NCBI GenBank assembly: GCA_018816555.1
Contig: JAHIVT010000035.1
Span: forward strand, 1 to 40,805
DNA from: Pseudomonadota bacterium
GTDB taxonomy: Bacteria > Desulfobacterota > Desulfobulbia > Desulfobulbales > SURF-16
Reading direction: 5' to 3'
Length of the DNA stretch: 40,805 bases
Part shown: positions 24,207-33,008 of the stretch, piece by piece
Numbering within the stretch: the first letter of the stretch is position 1
Layout: every line of letters begins with the position of its first letter
Position numbers and translations under genes: made by a program
Notes under the pieces: generated by a model
The model's input: only the letters and a program-made list of their open reading frames with translations
The model's database searches: none
What the model was told of the DNA's origin: nothing

Positions 24207-25766
24207 TTACGTGAGAGGCAGAGAGGACATATCTCCCCACATCCGCTCCAACTCAACTTTAAATGATCGTATAAAGTTGTCCACATTCACATCAATAAAG
24301 GGGTGATGCTGTTCCTGGAGGATAATCCAGCCAAAGGCGGTAGAGAGTGACTGGGGAGGGCCTTCCTTGCCCATTATCATTCCCTTATCCTTGACAAACA
24401 GATCGGCCAGATGGATTAAGCCAATGAGCAGGGCGTTTTCCCTGGCCTTTTCCGGGGTATGGTGCATCAGCATCACATCCAGATATGGTTTGGGCAGCCC
24501 CATTTTTTCCCCCAGCCAGCATCCGGCCTGCGCATGATCGATGCCGATGTACTCCTGTTCCGACGTACAGATGTCCTTTTCAATAAAATCAGGTCGCAGC
24601 AGCTGGGGATAAAAAAGCGGCTGCTGCTGGTCCAGCGCCAGTTTGCCCAGGTCGTGAAAAAGTCCTGCCAGATAGACATCCTCGGATATGTTGATTCTGA
24701 TGGTGTCCCGCAGGAGTTCCGCAATGCGGCCCACCGCCACAGAGTGTTGCCAGAAATTGTCGGCCAGCTCACCGAATCCCCCGAAAAGCTCTTCCTCCTG
24801 GAACACCTTCATCGTTTCCTTGGCAATGACTTCCTGCAGATTTTTGATTCCCATGGTCACCATGGCGTGGGGAACGGAATTCACCGTGGTAGTCCGTCGG
24901 TAAAATGATGAGTTGGCCTGCTGGACCACCTTGGCGGCAAGCATGGGGTCGCAGGAGATCAATTCGGCAAATTTTCTGGTATCCTCGCAATCGCCGACAA
25001 GAAAGGACGCCAGGCGGGCGGATACCGACGGATTCACGGCGAGTTCCAGGTTGCTCTGGATTCTTCTCTTTATTTTTGCCTTGGCCACCGCCATGAGCTT
25101 CGGCGCCGGTGGAAGTTCCGACACATTCACCTCTATTTTCGGGGGTGTTACCCGGGGTGCTTGAGCCGGCTGGGGACGAGGAGGGGGCTCTGTTTCTTGT
25201 TTCTGCTGCCCTCCCTGCGGTGCCGTTTGCTGCCGGGGCGGGACCGCTTGCCGGGGAGGGGATTGCTGTTTGCTTGCGGAAGATTCAGCGGCCTGGGCAG
25301 AGAGATCGCCCATGCGTTTATTGGCAGCAATCAACCTGGTTACCAGGATTTCGCAAAAGCGTCGGTAGAATTTCAGCTGCAGAAAAACAGAGGCCTGGTT
25401 GAGGATGTCCGGTTCCACCATCAGGATAAAGGACTCGCTGGTTGTCTTGACTCCGGCGGTTCTTCTGGTCTCCGATACCAGGGCCATTTCGCCGAAGGTG
25501 TCGCCGGTGGTAAGGGTGGTCAGCTCAATGGTCTGGCCCTGATCAACCGTGATGAAAACCGATACACTGCCTTTTACCAGGATGTAAAAGACCTTCTCCA
25601 GAGTGTTCTCCTTGATGATCAGGGTGGCGGGGGGCACCTTCAGCCAGCGGCTGACGGCCAGGAGCTGTTTGAGTTCGTGATCATCGAAGTCCTGAAAAAA
25701 AGAGATCTTTTTCAGAAAGTTAATCTGCTGGTCAAAGGCGGTATTGCTTTCTTGTTTCTGCTTCAT
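24207..25766 (-). CDS. Cyclic-nucleotide-binding and HDOD domain regulator
   Basis: A 519-residue signalling protein. Residues about 15-150 form a CRP-type cNMP-binding domain with the phosphate-binding cassette FGEMALVSETRRTAGV (91-106), which keeps the Glu and Arg-Thr-Ala. A Pro/Gln-rich linker covers 160-220. An HDOD domain follows from about 232, including NSSFYRR, the helical core and HDLGK (H371, D372). HDOD domains are non-catalytic HD relatives in signalling and stress control, though here an HD pair is retained. Its start lies 3 nt after the mnmE stop, so it is probably translated with the mnmE operon. Confidence 0.9.
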   Translation of the reverse strand: MKQKQESNTAFDQQINFLKKISFFQDFDDHELKQLLAVSRWLKVPPATLIIKENTLEKVFYILVKGSVSVFITVDQGQTIELTTLTTGDTFGEMALVSETRRTAGVKTTSESFILMVEPDILNQASVFLQLKFYRRFCEILVTRLIAANKRMGDLSAQAAESSASKQQSPPRQAVPPRQQTAPQGGQQKQETEPPPRPQPAQAPRVTPPKIEVNVSELPPAPKLMAVAKAKIKRRIQSNLELAVNPSVSARLASFLVGDCEDTRKFAELISCDPMLAAKVVQQANSSFYRRTTTVNSVPHAMVTMGIKNLQEVIAKETMKVFQEEELFGGFGELADNFWQHSVAVGRIAELLRDTIRINISEDVYLAGLFHDLGKLALDQQQPLFYPQLLRPDFIEKDICTSEQEYIGIDHAQAGCWLGEKMGLPKPYLDVMLMHHTPEKARENALLIGLIHLADLFVKDKGMIMGKEGPPQSLSTAFGWIILQEQHHPFIDVNVDNFIRSFKVELERMWGDMSSLPLT

Positions 25767-25769
25767 GAT

Positions 25770-27182
25770 CTATTTCCCTATGCAGAATTGATCAAATATC
25801 AGGTCCAGAATATCTTCAGTGGTCGTCTCTCCGGTAATGTCGCCCAGGTGATCAAGTGTGCTCTGCAGTTCAATGGCCAGCAGATCCGGGGGCAGATCCG
25901 TTTTAAGCCCCTCGCTTACCCTTTTGGCGGCGATAAGCGATTTTTCAAGTGATGCCCTTTGTCTGACATTGGGAACGCAGGCGTAACCCGGATCCCAATC
26001 CGATCCTCCGGTGACCAGGGCAAAGAGGGTGTTTTCCAGATCGCTGATACCCGCATGGGTCTTGGCGGAAATAAATACCCGGGGGATGTCGGGAAAGGCT
26101 GCTGCAAAGATGGCGGGATCCTGGCAGGCCAGGTCACTTTTGTTGACCACCAGCAGAATTTTTTTGTCCCCTACGGACTCGTACAGTCTGGTGTCGGCAG
26201 GACTGGGCGGCTGGGTGCCGTCGACGATCAGCAGCACCAGATCAGCCTCCGCCAGTTTTTTCCGTGCCCGGACGATGCCCATCTCCTCAACCTCTTCAGC
26301 ATTGTCGCGGATGCCGGCCGTGTCAATGATGCGCACCGGCATTCCTTTGATATCAAGGAATTCCTCGATGGTGTCCCGGGTGGTGCCGGGAATTGCCGTG
26401 ACAATGGCCCTTTCTTCCCGCAGCAAGGCATTGAGCAGACTGGATTTACCCACATTGGGATGGCCGAGGATAATAACCGAGATACCGTCACGGAAGATTT
26501 TCCCCTGTTTGGCGGATCTGATGAGCTCCTGCAGGGGAAGGAGGATTTCGCGGTCAAGTTTTTCACCCATTGCCCGGGCATGAATGATCTCAACATCATC
26601 GTCCGGAAAATCGATGGCAACTTCAACAATGGCGCGCAGCGAGATGAGGGAGGTGCGGATGCCGCCGACCACGGCACCGAGGCGGCCCTGCAGCTGGGAC
26701 ATGGCCATGCCCAGCCCTTCCCGTGTTTTGGCCTGCAGCAGTTCGATAACCGCCTCGGCCTGGGTGAGATCGATACGACCGTTCAGAAAGGCCCGCTTGG
26801 TGAATTCCCCTGGTTCGGCAAGGGCGGCGCCGAGAGTAATGACCTGGCTCAGGATGTCCTGCAGGACCAGATAGCTGCCGTGACACTGTATTTCGACGAT
26901 ATCCTCCCTGGTGTAAGTCTTGGGAGTCTGCATGAAAACAGCCATCACCTCGTCAATGGGCTGGTTTGTTTCCGGGTTTTTTATCCAGCCATAATAGAGC
27001 CGATGGCTGCGGTATTCGGTTGTTTTGCAGTTCGGGGAAAAAAGGGAGGTCAGAATGGGCAGGGCCTGACTACCGCTGATACGGATGATACCAATGCCGC
27101 CGGGGCCGGGAGGAGTGGCGATGGCGGCTATGGTTGTTTCAACGTTGCGAGGGACGGATGTGTCGGAAGTGGTATCGGCCAT
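25770..27182 (-). CDS. mnmE: tRNA modification GTPase MnmE
   Basis: A 470-residue GTPase that, with MnmG, installs the (carboxymethyl)aminomethyl group at U34 of certain tRNAs. The N-terminal tetrahydrofolate-binding domain begins IAAIATPPGPGGIGIIRISG. The helical domain and inserted G domain follow, with GHPNVGKSS near residue 240, the G2 TTRDT, DTAGIRD and NKSD. The C-terminus is FCIGK, with the conserved cysteine. Length is normal. It ends the rpmH-rnpA-yidD-yidC-jag-mnmE series; mnmG, often next, is not in the window. Confidence 0.97.
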   Translation of the reverse strand: MADTTSDTSVPRNVETTIAAIATPPGPGGIGIIRISGSQALPILTSLFSPNCKTTEYRSHRLYYGWIKNPETNQPIDEVMAVFMQTPKTYTREDIVEIQCHGSYLVLQDILSQVITLGAALAEPGEFTKRAFLNGRIDLTQAEAVIELLQAKTREGLGMAMSQLQGRLGAVVGGIRTSLISLRAIVEVAIDFPDDDVEIIHARAMGEKLDREILLPLQELIRSAKQGKIFRDGISVIILGHPNVGKSSLLNALLREERAIVTAIPGTTRDTIEEFLDIKGMPVRIIDTAGIRDNAEEVEEMGIVRARKKLAEADLVLLIVDGTQPPSPADTRLYESVGDKKILLVVNKSDLACQDPAIFAAAFPDIPRVFISAKTHAGISDLENTLFALVTGGSDWDPGYACVPNVRQRASLEKSLIAAKRVSEGLKTDLPPDLLAIELQSTLDHLGDITGETTTEDILDLIFDQFCIGK

Positions 27183-27250
27183 TTCAAGGAAAAAGACAAT
27201 TTTATAATAGTTTTCAACATGCTGTCACAGGTTGCAACTATTATCAAATA

Positions 27251-28189
27251 TCATTCAGCAATTGTCAATTTATCCTTCTTTGGTTTTCTGCGTTGCGGTT
27301 TTTTGCGTATGCGGCCCTTGCCGGGCAGATAAATGAGAATTTTTTTGAAAAGGCCGTCACCCACACTGCGGCTGCGGATGGTTTTATCATCCTGCAGGAC
27401 AAGATGAACAACGCGCCGTTCCGCAGGATTCAAGGGAGGGATGGTTCTGGTTTTTTCTGTTTCTTTCACTTCCTGGGCCAGTTTCAGCGCCAGTTCCTCC
27501 AACTCCACTTTGCGTTTTTCACGGAATTCCCCGGCATCAATGGAAAACATGATTTTCTGCGGGAATTTCTTGCTGATGATTTTGCGCATCAGATACTGAA
27601 TGCTGTCCAGGGCCTGGCCGTCTTTGGTGATCAGTTCCTCAATATGCTCTCCGGAGATTTTTACCTGGGCCTTATTGTTTTTTTCTTCCACTACGATTTC
27701 TGAAGGAAAGCCCATCAGGGTCAGCAGCTGTTCCAGATCGCCTTTTATCTGCGCAAGGACTTCGGGCGTCAGGGGAACCGTCGGTTCCTGGGGGCGTTCT
27801 TCAACCGGCTGGCGCTTCCTTCTGGGCTGCTCAGCAGGCTGGCTGGTCTGCTCAACAACAGGCTGGGATTCCGCCGTAGGAGGTATTTGCTCGTCAGCAG
27901 GATATTCTATAGCAGGCGGTGCAGCAGCAGGCGGTGCAGCAGCTGACGGTTTTTCCTGCACAACCTGACTTGGCATAGGCGCGCTCCGTCCCACCGGGGC
28001 GGGTTTTGTATCCGGCTTTTTTTTCGTGGCACGAATGATTGCCTGTTTGCGACAGAGGCCAAAAATTCCTGAGGTACCGGTTGAAAGTATTTCAATTGCA
28101 AGTTCTTCCCGGGGAACGCCAAGTTTGTCGCAGGCCGTTGTAATGGCTTCGTCAACGTCTTTCCCCTTAAATTGCTGCTTTGAGCCCAT
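27251..28189 (-). CDS. jag: RNA-binding protein Jag/KhpB
   Basis: A 312-residue cytosolic protein with an N-terminal Jag_N domain (residues 1-50, with FKGKDVDEAI and GIFGL), a long Pro/Ala/Gln-rich linker (about 55-145), a KH domain (about 160-235, KISGEHIEELITKDGQALDS) and an R3H domain (PLNPAERRVVHLVL...RSRSVGDG). A very basic tail ends it. KhpB proteins bind RNA and affect cell elongation and division. The start at 28189 is chosen because GGAG precedes it and the Jag_N domain begins there. Its gene order after yidC is conserved widely. Confidence 0.93.
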   Translation of the reverse strand: MGSKQQFKGKDVDEAITTACDKLGVPREELAIEILSTGTSGIFGLCRKQAIIRATKKKPDTKPAPVGRSAPMPSQVVQEKPSAAAPPAAAPPAIEYPADEQIPPTAESQPVVEQTSQPAEQPRRKRQPVEERPQEPTVPLTPEVLAQIKGDLEQLLTLMGFPSEIVVEEKNNKAQVKISGEHIEELITKDGQALDSIQYLMRKIISKKFPQKIMFSIDAGEFREKRKVELEELALKLAQEVKETEKTRTIPPLNPAERRVVHLVLQDDKTIRSRSVGDGLFKKILIYLPGKGRIRKKPQRRKPKKDKLTIAE

Positions 28190-28257
28190 ATTTATCTCCA
28201 AATTGAATAACGGTGCTACCCTGTCGGCATTGAGGCGCGAATTAACGCAGCCTGCTG

Positions 28258-29895
28258 TCAATCTGCCTTGTTAATGGCATACTGTTGGGCCATGGCTAAG
28301 AGATTGTTGACAAACCAGTAGAGGACCAGTCCCGAAGCAAAATTAATGAACATGAAGGTAAAGACAACCGGCAGAAACATCATGATCCGGGCCTGGGTTG
28401 GGTCTAGGGTGGATGGTGTCATTTTCTGCTGGAGAAACATGGAGGCGCCCATCAGCAGAGTCAGCACGGGAATGCCGTGCAGTACGGGAATATCAAAGCC
28501 GATAAAAAGCCGGTCAGGGGCGGAAAGGTCGGTAATCCACAGCATGAACGGGGCATGGCGCAGTTCGATGGTCTGCAGCAGAACCTTGTACAGGGCAAAA
28601 AAGACGGGAATCTGCAGGATCATGGGCAGGCAGCCTCCCATGGGATTCACCTTGTAGGTCTGGTAGAGCTGAATCATCTCCTTGTTCAGTCTCTCTTTGT
28701 CGTTGGCATATTTTTCCCGCAGCTTGGCCATTTTGGGCTGAAGTTTCTGCAGGGTTTTCATCGATTTCATGCCCTTGTGGGCAATGGGCCAGAAAAGGGC
28801 CTTGATGATGATGGTGACCAGGATGATGGCCAGTCCGTAATTGTGCAGGAAGCCATTGAGAAAGTTGAGAAGATACAGCATCGGTTTGGCCAGCAGATCA
28901 AACCAGCCGAAATTGACGATCTTGTCCAAGTCATGCCCTGCAGCTTTCAGGGTGCTGAGCTTCTTGGGGCCGAAATAGATGGTGTAGGAATAGCGTTTCT
29001 GGCTCTGGGGGGGTAATACGACAACATCTCCTCCCACTACACTTGAAACGGTATCGTCGCCTGTTATGCTGAAATGCACGCTTTCCTGACTGACGGCATC
29101 AGGAATGATGCAGGTCATGAAGTAGGTGTCTTCATAGGCAACCCACGTCAGTTTGCCTTTGCGGGTCTGGTCGCCTTTTTTTAAATCATCGGTTTTGATC
29201 TCTTCCAGTGCGCCGTTTTTAAACAGGGCCGGTCCCTTAAAAATATATTTGTTGGCGTCGTCCTGGGTGAACGGCTTGTTCGTCATGGTCAGAAACGGGG
29301 CGCCCTGCAGTTGATGTTCGGTTGAGGTGTTGCGGACATCCACCGTCAGGTTGATCAGGTAGCTGTCTTCGGAAAAGGTCATGGTTCTAGTCAGCTCCAG
29401 GCCTGACGGCGTCTGGCTCTGGAAGGTAAGGACTTTTCCCGTACCGGTGACCTGGAGTTTTTCTTTATCAGCCGTATAAACCGGCACTCCGGCTTTCTCG
29501 GGTTCAACTCCCCAGGAGAAAAAGAGCGGCAGTTGCCGGGCTGAGGTCGTTTTGATCAGCTCTTTTGGGTCTGATTCCGGGTCAAGTTCTTCCCTGTATT
29601 TTTTCAGTTTGAAGCTCTTGATACCGCCGCCTGTTTCGGCAATCACCCCTGAGTAAAGGTTTGTTTCAACAGTGATATCGCGGCCATTGTCAACGACAGG
29701 CGGCTGTTCTTCAGCAGGAGCCGCGGTGATTGATTGGACCGGTGCGGTTGAGGGAGAGGTCACGCCTGTATCAACAGCGGGTTGCTGAACCTCCTGGGCC
29801 ATCTCCTGGGATGGTGGAGGTGCGAAAAAATACTGATAACCTAACAGTATAGCGAGAGATAGCACGATGGCTATAAAAGCTCTCTGGGTATCCAT
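28258..29895 (-). CDS. yidC: Membrane protein insertase YidC
   Basis: A 545-residue inner-membrane insertase and chaperone. An N-terminal signal anchor (RAFIAIVLSLAILLGYQYFF) is followed by a Pro/Thr-rich stretch, the large periplasmic beta-supersandwich (about 60-345) and the C-terminal 60K domain of five helices. That domain includes GLAIILVTIIIKALFWP, the coiled cytoplasmic hairpin MKSMKTLQKLQPKM, the segment MGGCLPMILQIPVFFALYKV, and YWFVNNLLAMAQQ at the end. The periplasmic domain is typical of Gram-negative YidC. It lies 12 nt from yidD. Confidence 0.97.
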   Translation of the reverse strand: MDTQRAFIAIVLSLAILLGYQYFFAPPPSQEMAQEVQQPAVDTGVTSPSTAPVQSITAAPAEEQPPVVDNGRDITVETNLYSGVIAETGGGIKSFKLKKYREELDPESDPKELIKTTSARQLPLFFSWGVEPEKAGVPVYTADKEKLQVTGTGKVLTFQSQTPSGLELTRTMTFSEDSYLINLTVDVRNTSTEHQLQGAPFLTMTNKPFTQDDANKYIFKGPALFKNGALEEIKTDDLKKGDQTRKGKLTWVAYEDTYFMTCIIPDAVSQESVHFSITGDDTVSSVVGGDVVVLPPQSQKRYSYTIYFGPKKLSTLKAAGHDLDKIVNFGWFDLLAKPMLYLLNFLNGFLHNYGLAIILVTIIIKALFWPIAHKGMKSMKTLQKLQPKMAKLREKYANDKERLNKEMIQLYQTYKVNPMGGCLPMILQIPVFFALYKVLLQTIELRHAPFMLWITDLSAPDRLFIGFDIPVLHGIPVLTLLMGASMFLQQKMTPSTLDPTQARIMMFLPVVFTFMFINFASGLVLYWFVNNLLAMAQQYAINKAD

Positions 29896-29907
29896 GTCAT
29901 ATTCCTT

Positions 29908-30126
29908 TTATTTTTTTACGGGGTCGTACCCGCCGCGGCAGAACGGCTGACAGCGCAGAATACGGTAGCCAGCCAGCAGGGACCCCTTCAGGGAACCATG
30001 TTGTTTGATTGCCTCGATTGCGTAATGGGAACAAGACGGAGTAAAACGGCATGCCTGAGGTAACAAAGGTGACAGTATCGTCTGGTAGCCTCGGATAAGA
30101 AAAAGGAGTAGTTTTTCCATGCGCAT
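29908..30126 (-). CDS. yidD: Membrane protein insertion efficiency factor YidD
   Basis: A 72-residue protein with the conserved signature [28 protein letters not shown] and [16 protein letters not shown]. Four cysteines are present. It attaches to the inner membrane by an amphipathic N-terminus ([13 protein letters not shown]) and aids YidC-dependent insertion. GAGAGCAG precedes the ATG at 30126; an ATG two codons later is also possible. It lies between rnpA and yidC, the usual order. Confidence 0.94.
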   Translation of the reverse strand: MRMEKLLLFLIRGYQTILSPLLPQACRFTPSCSHYAIEAIKQHGSLKGSLLAGYRILRCQPFCRGGYDPVKK

Positions 30127-30197
30127 CTGCTCTCATTACCAAGTATGGCCGGGCAAATGATAGGCCGGCCATGGGAAATAACTGAACTGCATCGAGA

Positions 30198-30557
30198 TTA
30201 TGCCAGCGGGAGATTGCGCAGGAGAGGCCTGACGGCGCGCCCCACTTCCTGGGGGGAATCGGGGGGGAAATCTTTGCGGACAGCGATGACGATATCTGAC
30301 GAAGGAGAGATAAACTGTCTGTTGAGCCGATAGAATTCTCTGATGATTCGTTTGATTCTGTTGCGCGCAACAGCCCTCTTGACACCATGGACACTGATGC
30401 CCAGCCTGTTTGTGTTCAAACCGTTGGGCATAAAAATGAGGCTGAATTCTTTCCCGCGAAGCCGTTTGCCGTTTTGATAAACAGCCTGAAATTCCTTAGG
30501 CTTACTGAGCAGAGCCCCCTTGGGCAGCGTCTGTCTGGCCTTTCCCTTGTCTGGCAT
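30198..30557 (-). CDS. rnpA: Ribonuclease P protein component
   Basis: A 119-residue basic protein that joins the RNase P RNA for 5' maturation of tRNAs. It contains the RNR motif RNRIKRIIREFYRLN and flanking FxxVYQNGKRLRG. Length is normal. It starts 11 nt after the rpmH stop. The C-terminal part, PDSPQEVGRAVRPLLRNLPLA, is ordinary for the family. Confidence 0.95.
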   Translation of the reverse strand: MPDKGKARQTLPKGALLSKPKEFQAVYQNGKRLRGKEFSLIFMPNGLNTNRLGISVHGVKRAVARNRIKRIIREFYRLNRQFISPSSDIVIAVRKDFPPDSPQEVGRAVRPLLRNLPLA

Positions 30558-30568
30558 AACTGCCGGGC

Positions 30569-30706
30569 TTATGCGGAGAGGCGCACACGACCCTTGGCGC
30601 GACGGCGACCGATAATAGCCCGTCCCGCTTTTGTTTTCATCCGGGCCCGGAATCCATGGGTGCGGCTGCGTTTGATATTGCTGGGTTGGAAAGTACGTTT
30701 ACTCAT
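30569..30706 (-). CDS. rpmH: 50S ribosomal protein L34
   Basis: Forty-five residues starting [18 protein letters not shown], with [19 protein letters not shown] and the end VRLSA: a complete, standard L34. GAGGA precedes the ATG. It is the first gene of the operon with rnpA, and the sigma-70 promoter at 30852-30880 gives it a leader of about 140 nt. In many bacteria dnaA adjoins rpmH; here hemA does. Confidence 0.97.
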   Translation of the reverse strand: MSKRTFQPSNIKRSRTHGFRARMKTKAGRAIIGRRRAKGRVRLSA

Positions 30707-30851
30707 AACAATTGTCCTCGGGAAAAATTATTTTGCCAGCCCTAGGCGGTCTGTTTGAATGCCAAGGGAGCCCATGTACCGTTTCTTCTGTTCCATAATA
30801 GTGGAACTATGGCGCTGCCCTCTATGGAATAATATTAAAAATGAATTGCGT

Positions 30852-30880
30852 AAAATAGCATTGTACGGACATCTTGTCAA
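30852..30880 (-). promoter_or_regulatory. Strong sigma-70 promoter of the rpmH-rnpA operon
   Basis: On the minus strand TTGACA (30880-30875, perfect) and TATTTT (30857-30852) are separated by 17 nt. It starts 8 nt past the hemA stop codon. The predicted start near 30845 leaves about 140 nt of leader, in which TTCCATA/TATGGAA repeats (about 30780-30830) can fold. Confidence 0.7.
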
Positions 30881-30887
30881 GAATGTC

Positions 30888-32177
30888 TTATTCCTCTTTT
30901 TCGTGTTCAAGGTCCAGGCCGAAAATTTTTCTGGTGAAATCGAGTTTGAGTTGCTTGTCCTCGTGGTTATGGCCCTCTTTGAGAAAGAGAATCGGATCAT
31001 GCAGTATCTTGTTGAGGATTGACCCTGCCATTTTCTCAATGGACTTGATGTCCCTGGCAGTCAGGTTGCTGCAGTGGGAGAGGGTCTTGGCAAGTTCGGC
31101 TTGGGCGATGGTGTCGGCTTTCCGGCGCATGGCGGCAATGGTGGGGGTGAGCTGCATATCTTCGATCCATTGAAGAAATTTCAGCGTCTCCTCGGTGACG
31201 ATGCGTTCCGCCCGCAGGGCCTCCTGTTCCCTTTCCGCCTTGTTCACCTCAACCACTTGGCTGAGATCATCCACATCATAAAGATAGACGTTATCCAGGT
31301 CGTTGAGTTTGGGATCAAGATCCCGTGGTACCGCAATATCAATGAGAAAGAGCGGACGGTTCTTCCGCTGTTTCATGATGGGTTTGACATCTTCCTGGTG
31401 CAGGATCAGGCCGCTGGCGCCGGTTGAGCTGACCAGGATGTCAACAAGCTCCATCTGGGCGTGCAATTCCGCCAGCCCCACGGCCTTGCCGTTGAAGCGT
31501 TTGGCCAGATTGACGGCCCGTTCCAGGGTGCGGTTGGCAACAATTACCTCGGAGATGCCCTGGTTGACGAGATGTTCGGCGGCAAGCTCCGCCATCTCTC
31601 CGGCACCGACCAGCAGCACCTTTTTGCCCTCGAGATTACCGAAGATTTTTTTGGCAAGCTCCACGGCGGCATAGCTGATGGAAACCGCGCTGCTGCCGAT
31701 ATTTGTTTCGGTGCGGATGCGCTTGGCCACGGAAAAGGCCTTGTGCAGGAGGCGGTTTAAGATGACGCCGGTGCATTCCCTGTCAGCGGAATTGCGGTAG
31801 GCGTCTTTGAGTTGGCCCAGGATCTGCGGTTCACCGACCACCATGGAATCAAGACTTGCCGCCACGCGGTAAAGATGGGTGATGGCGTCCGCGCCGCGGT
31901 GCAGGTAGATGAAGTTGTCAATATCATCTTCCTTGATATTGCTGGTGGCAAAAAGAAATTTTTTGATGGAGCGTATGGTTTCCATCTGATGGGGGCTGGT
32001 AAAGATCACCTCGACCCTGTTGCAGGTTGACAGGAAACAGAATTCCGAACAGCCGGGGATTTCTCTCAGTTTTCTGAAAGGCCTTTCCGGGTCACTGGTA
32101 AAGGCGAGCTGTTCGCGAACCTCAACAGGCGCGGTTTTGTGGTTTACTCCCAGAACCAAAATGGAATCAACGGACAT
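30888..32177 (-). CDS. hemA: Glutamyl-tRNA reductase
   Basis: A 429-residue enzyme, first committed step of C5 tetrapyrrole synthesis, reducing glutamyl-tRNA to glutamate-1-semialdehyde with NADPH. GVNHKTAPVEVRE is the N-terminal signature, and STCNRVE carries the catalytic C52. The Rossmann part has VGAGEMAELAAEHL and VANRTLERA. The C-terminal dimerisation helix is present. Length is normal. Its ATG overlaps the CcsA-like gene by 11 nt, with GGGAG inside that gene as ribosome-binding site, showing coupling. The pathway supplies both heme for cytochromes and siroheme. Confidence 0.97.
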   Translation of the reverse strand: MSVDSILVLGVNHKTAPVEVREQLAFTSDPERPFRKLREIPGCSEFCFLSTCNRVEVIFTSPHQMETIRSIKKFLFATSNIKEDDIDNFIYLHRGADAITHLYRVAASLDSMVVGEPQILGQLKDAYRNSADRECTGVILNRLLHKAFSVAKRIRTETNIGSSAVSISYAAVELAKKIFGNLEGKKVLLVGAGEMAELAAEHLVNQGISEVIVANRTLERAVNLAKRFNGKAVGLAELHAQMELVDILVSSTGASGLILHQEDVKPIMKQRKNRPLFLIDIAVPRDLDPKLNDLDNVYLYDVDDLSQVVEVNKAEREQEALRAERIVTEETLKFLQWIEDMQLTPTIAAMRRKADTIAQAELAKTLSHCSNLTARDIKSIEKMAGSILNKILHDPILFLKEGHNHEDKQLKLDFTRKIFGLDLEHEKEE

Positions 32178-32976
32178 ATGAGTGGACTCCCGGCAGCAGA
32201 AAGGTCACACCCCAGAGGGTGAACAGAACGGCAATGAAGCCGATGATGGCCAGAATGGCGGCCCTTTTTCCGCGCCATCCCGCGATAAAGCGCTGATGCA
32301 GCATGGCGGCGTAAAGAAACCAGGTGATAAGCGACCATGTCTCCTTCGGATCCCAGTGCCAATATGCTCCCCACGCCTGTTTCGCCCAGAAAGAGCCGGT
32401 GATGATGCCCAGGGTCAGCAGGGGAAAGCCGACGGTAAGGCAGTGCTGTATAAGATTATCCAGGGCGTCCAGAGAGGGCAGGCGGCTGTAAAAGACGCCG
32501 AATCTCTTTTTTTTCAATTCCCTCTCCTGCAGGAGATACATCAGGCCGCTGCAGAAGCCCATGCCCAAAAAGCCGTCGGCAATGATGGCAATGCTTGCGT
32601 GAACCGGCAGCCAGGCGCTCTGCAGGGCAGGCGGCAATTCCGCGATAGTCTGGGACGAGAGGGCGGCAATTGTCATGAGGGCCGCAATGACCAGGGAGAC
32701 AAAGGTGCCGAAATTCTTGACCTGATAACGCCAGCGGAAGGAGAGAAAGGCCCAGGTCATGGACCAGGCAAAAAAGGAAACCGTGTCATGATGGGTGGTG
32801 AGTGGTGTGTGACCTGCCAGGAAATAGCGGCTGATGATGGTCACCGTATGCAGGACCCCGGCCCCGAAGAGCAGGCAGCGGGCCGCCGACCGGATTTTAT
32901 TTTTCTGGGTGACGAAAAAGATAATATAGGTGGTGGTGGATAAATAATATCCAATGAGCGAAAGTGAAAAAAGCAT
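32167..32976 (-). CDS. CcsA/HemX-type cytochrome c assembly membrane protein
   Basis: A 269-residue protein with about eight membrane helices. The tryptophan-rich motif WGAYWHWDPKETWSLITW identifies the heme-handling CcsA/CcmC/HemX superfamily. In Desulfobacterota this gene commonly lies just before hemA. It may act in system II cytochrome c maturation (heme delivery) or, as HemX, tune HemA levels; the sequence does not decide between them. It overlaps hemA by 11 nt and follows the Met8-like gene by 32 nt. The presence of a multiheme cytochrome in the same window fits a maturation role. Confidence 0.9.
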   Translation of the reverse strand: MLFSLSLIGYYLSTTTYIIFFVTQKNKIRSAARCLLFGAGVLHTVTIISRYFLAGHTPLTTHHDTVSFFAWSMTWAFLSFRWRYQVKNFGTFVSLVIAALMTIAALSSQTIAELPPALQSAWLPVHASIAIIADGFLGMGFCSGLMYLLQERELKKKRFGVFYSRLPSLDALDNLIQHCLTVGFPLLTLGIITGSFWAKQAWGAYWHWDPKETWSLITWFLYAAMLHQRFIAGWRGKRAAILAIIGFIAVLFTLWGVTFLLPGVHSYVR

Positions 32977-33008
32977 GCAGAAATTCTCCGTTGAGTCTTA
33001 CGCTGCCT

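Noticed and set aside
25959-27332. A 457-codon open frame on the plus strand
   Set aside because: Antisense to mnmE, which is complete and unmistakable.
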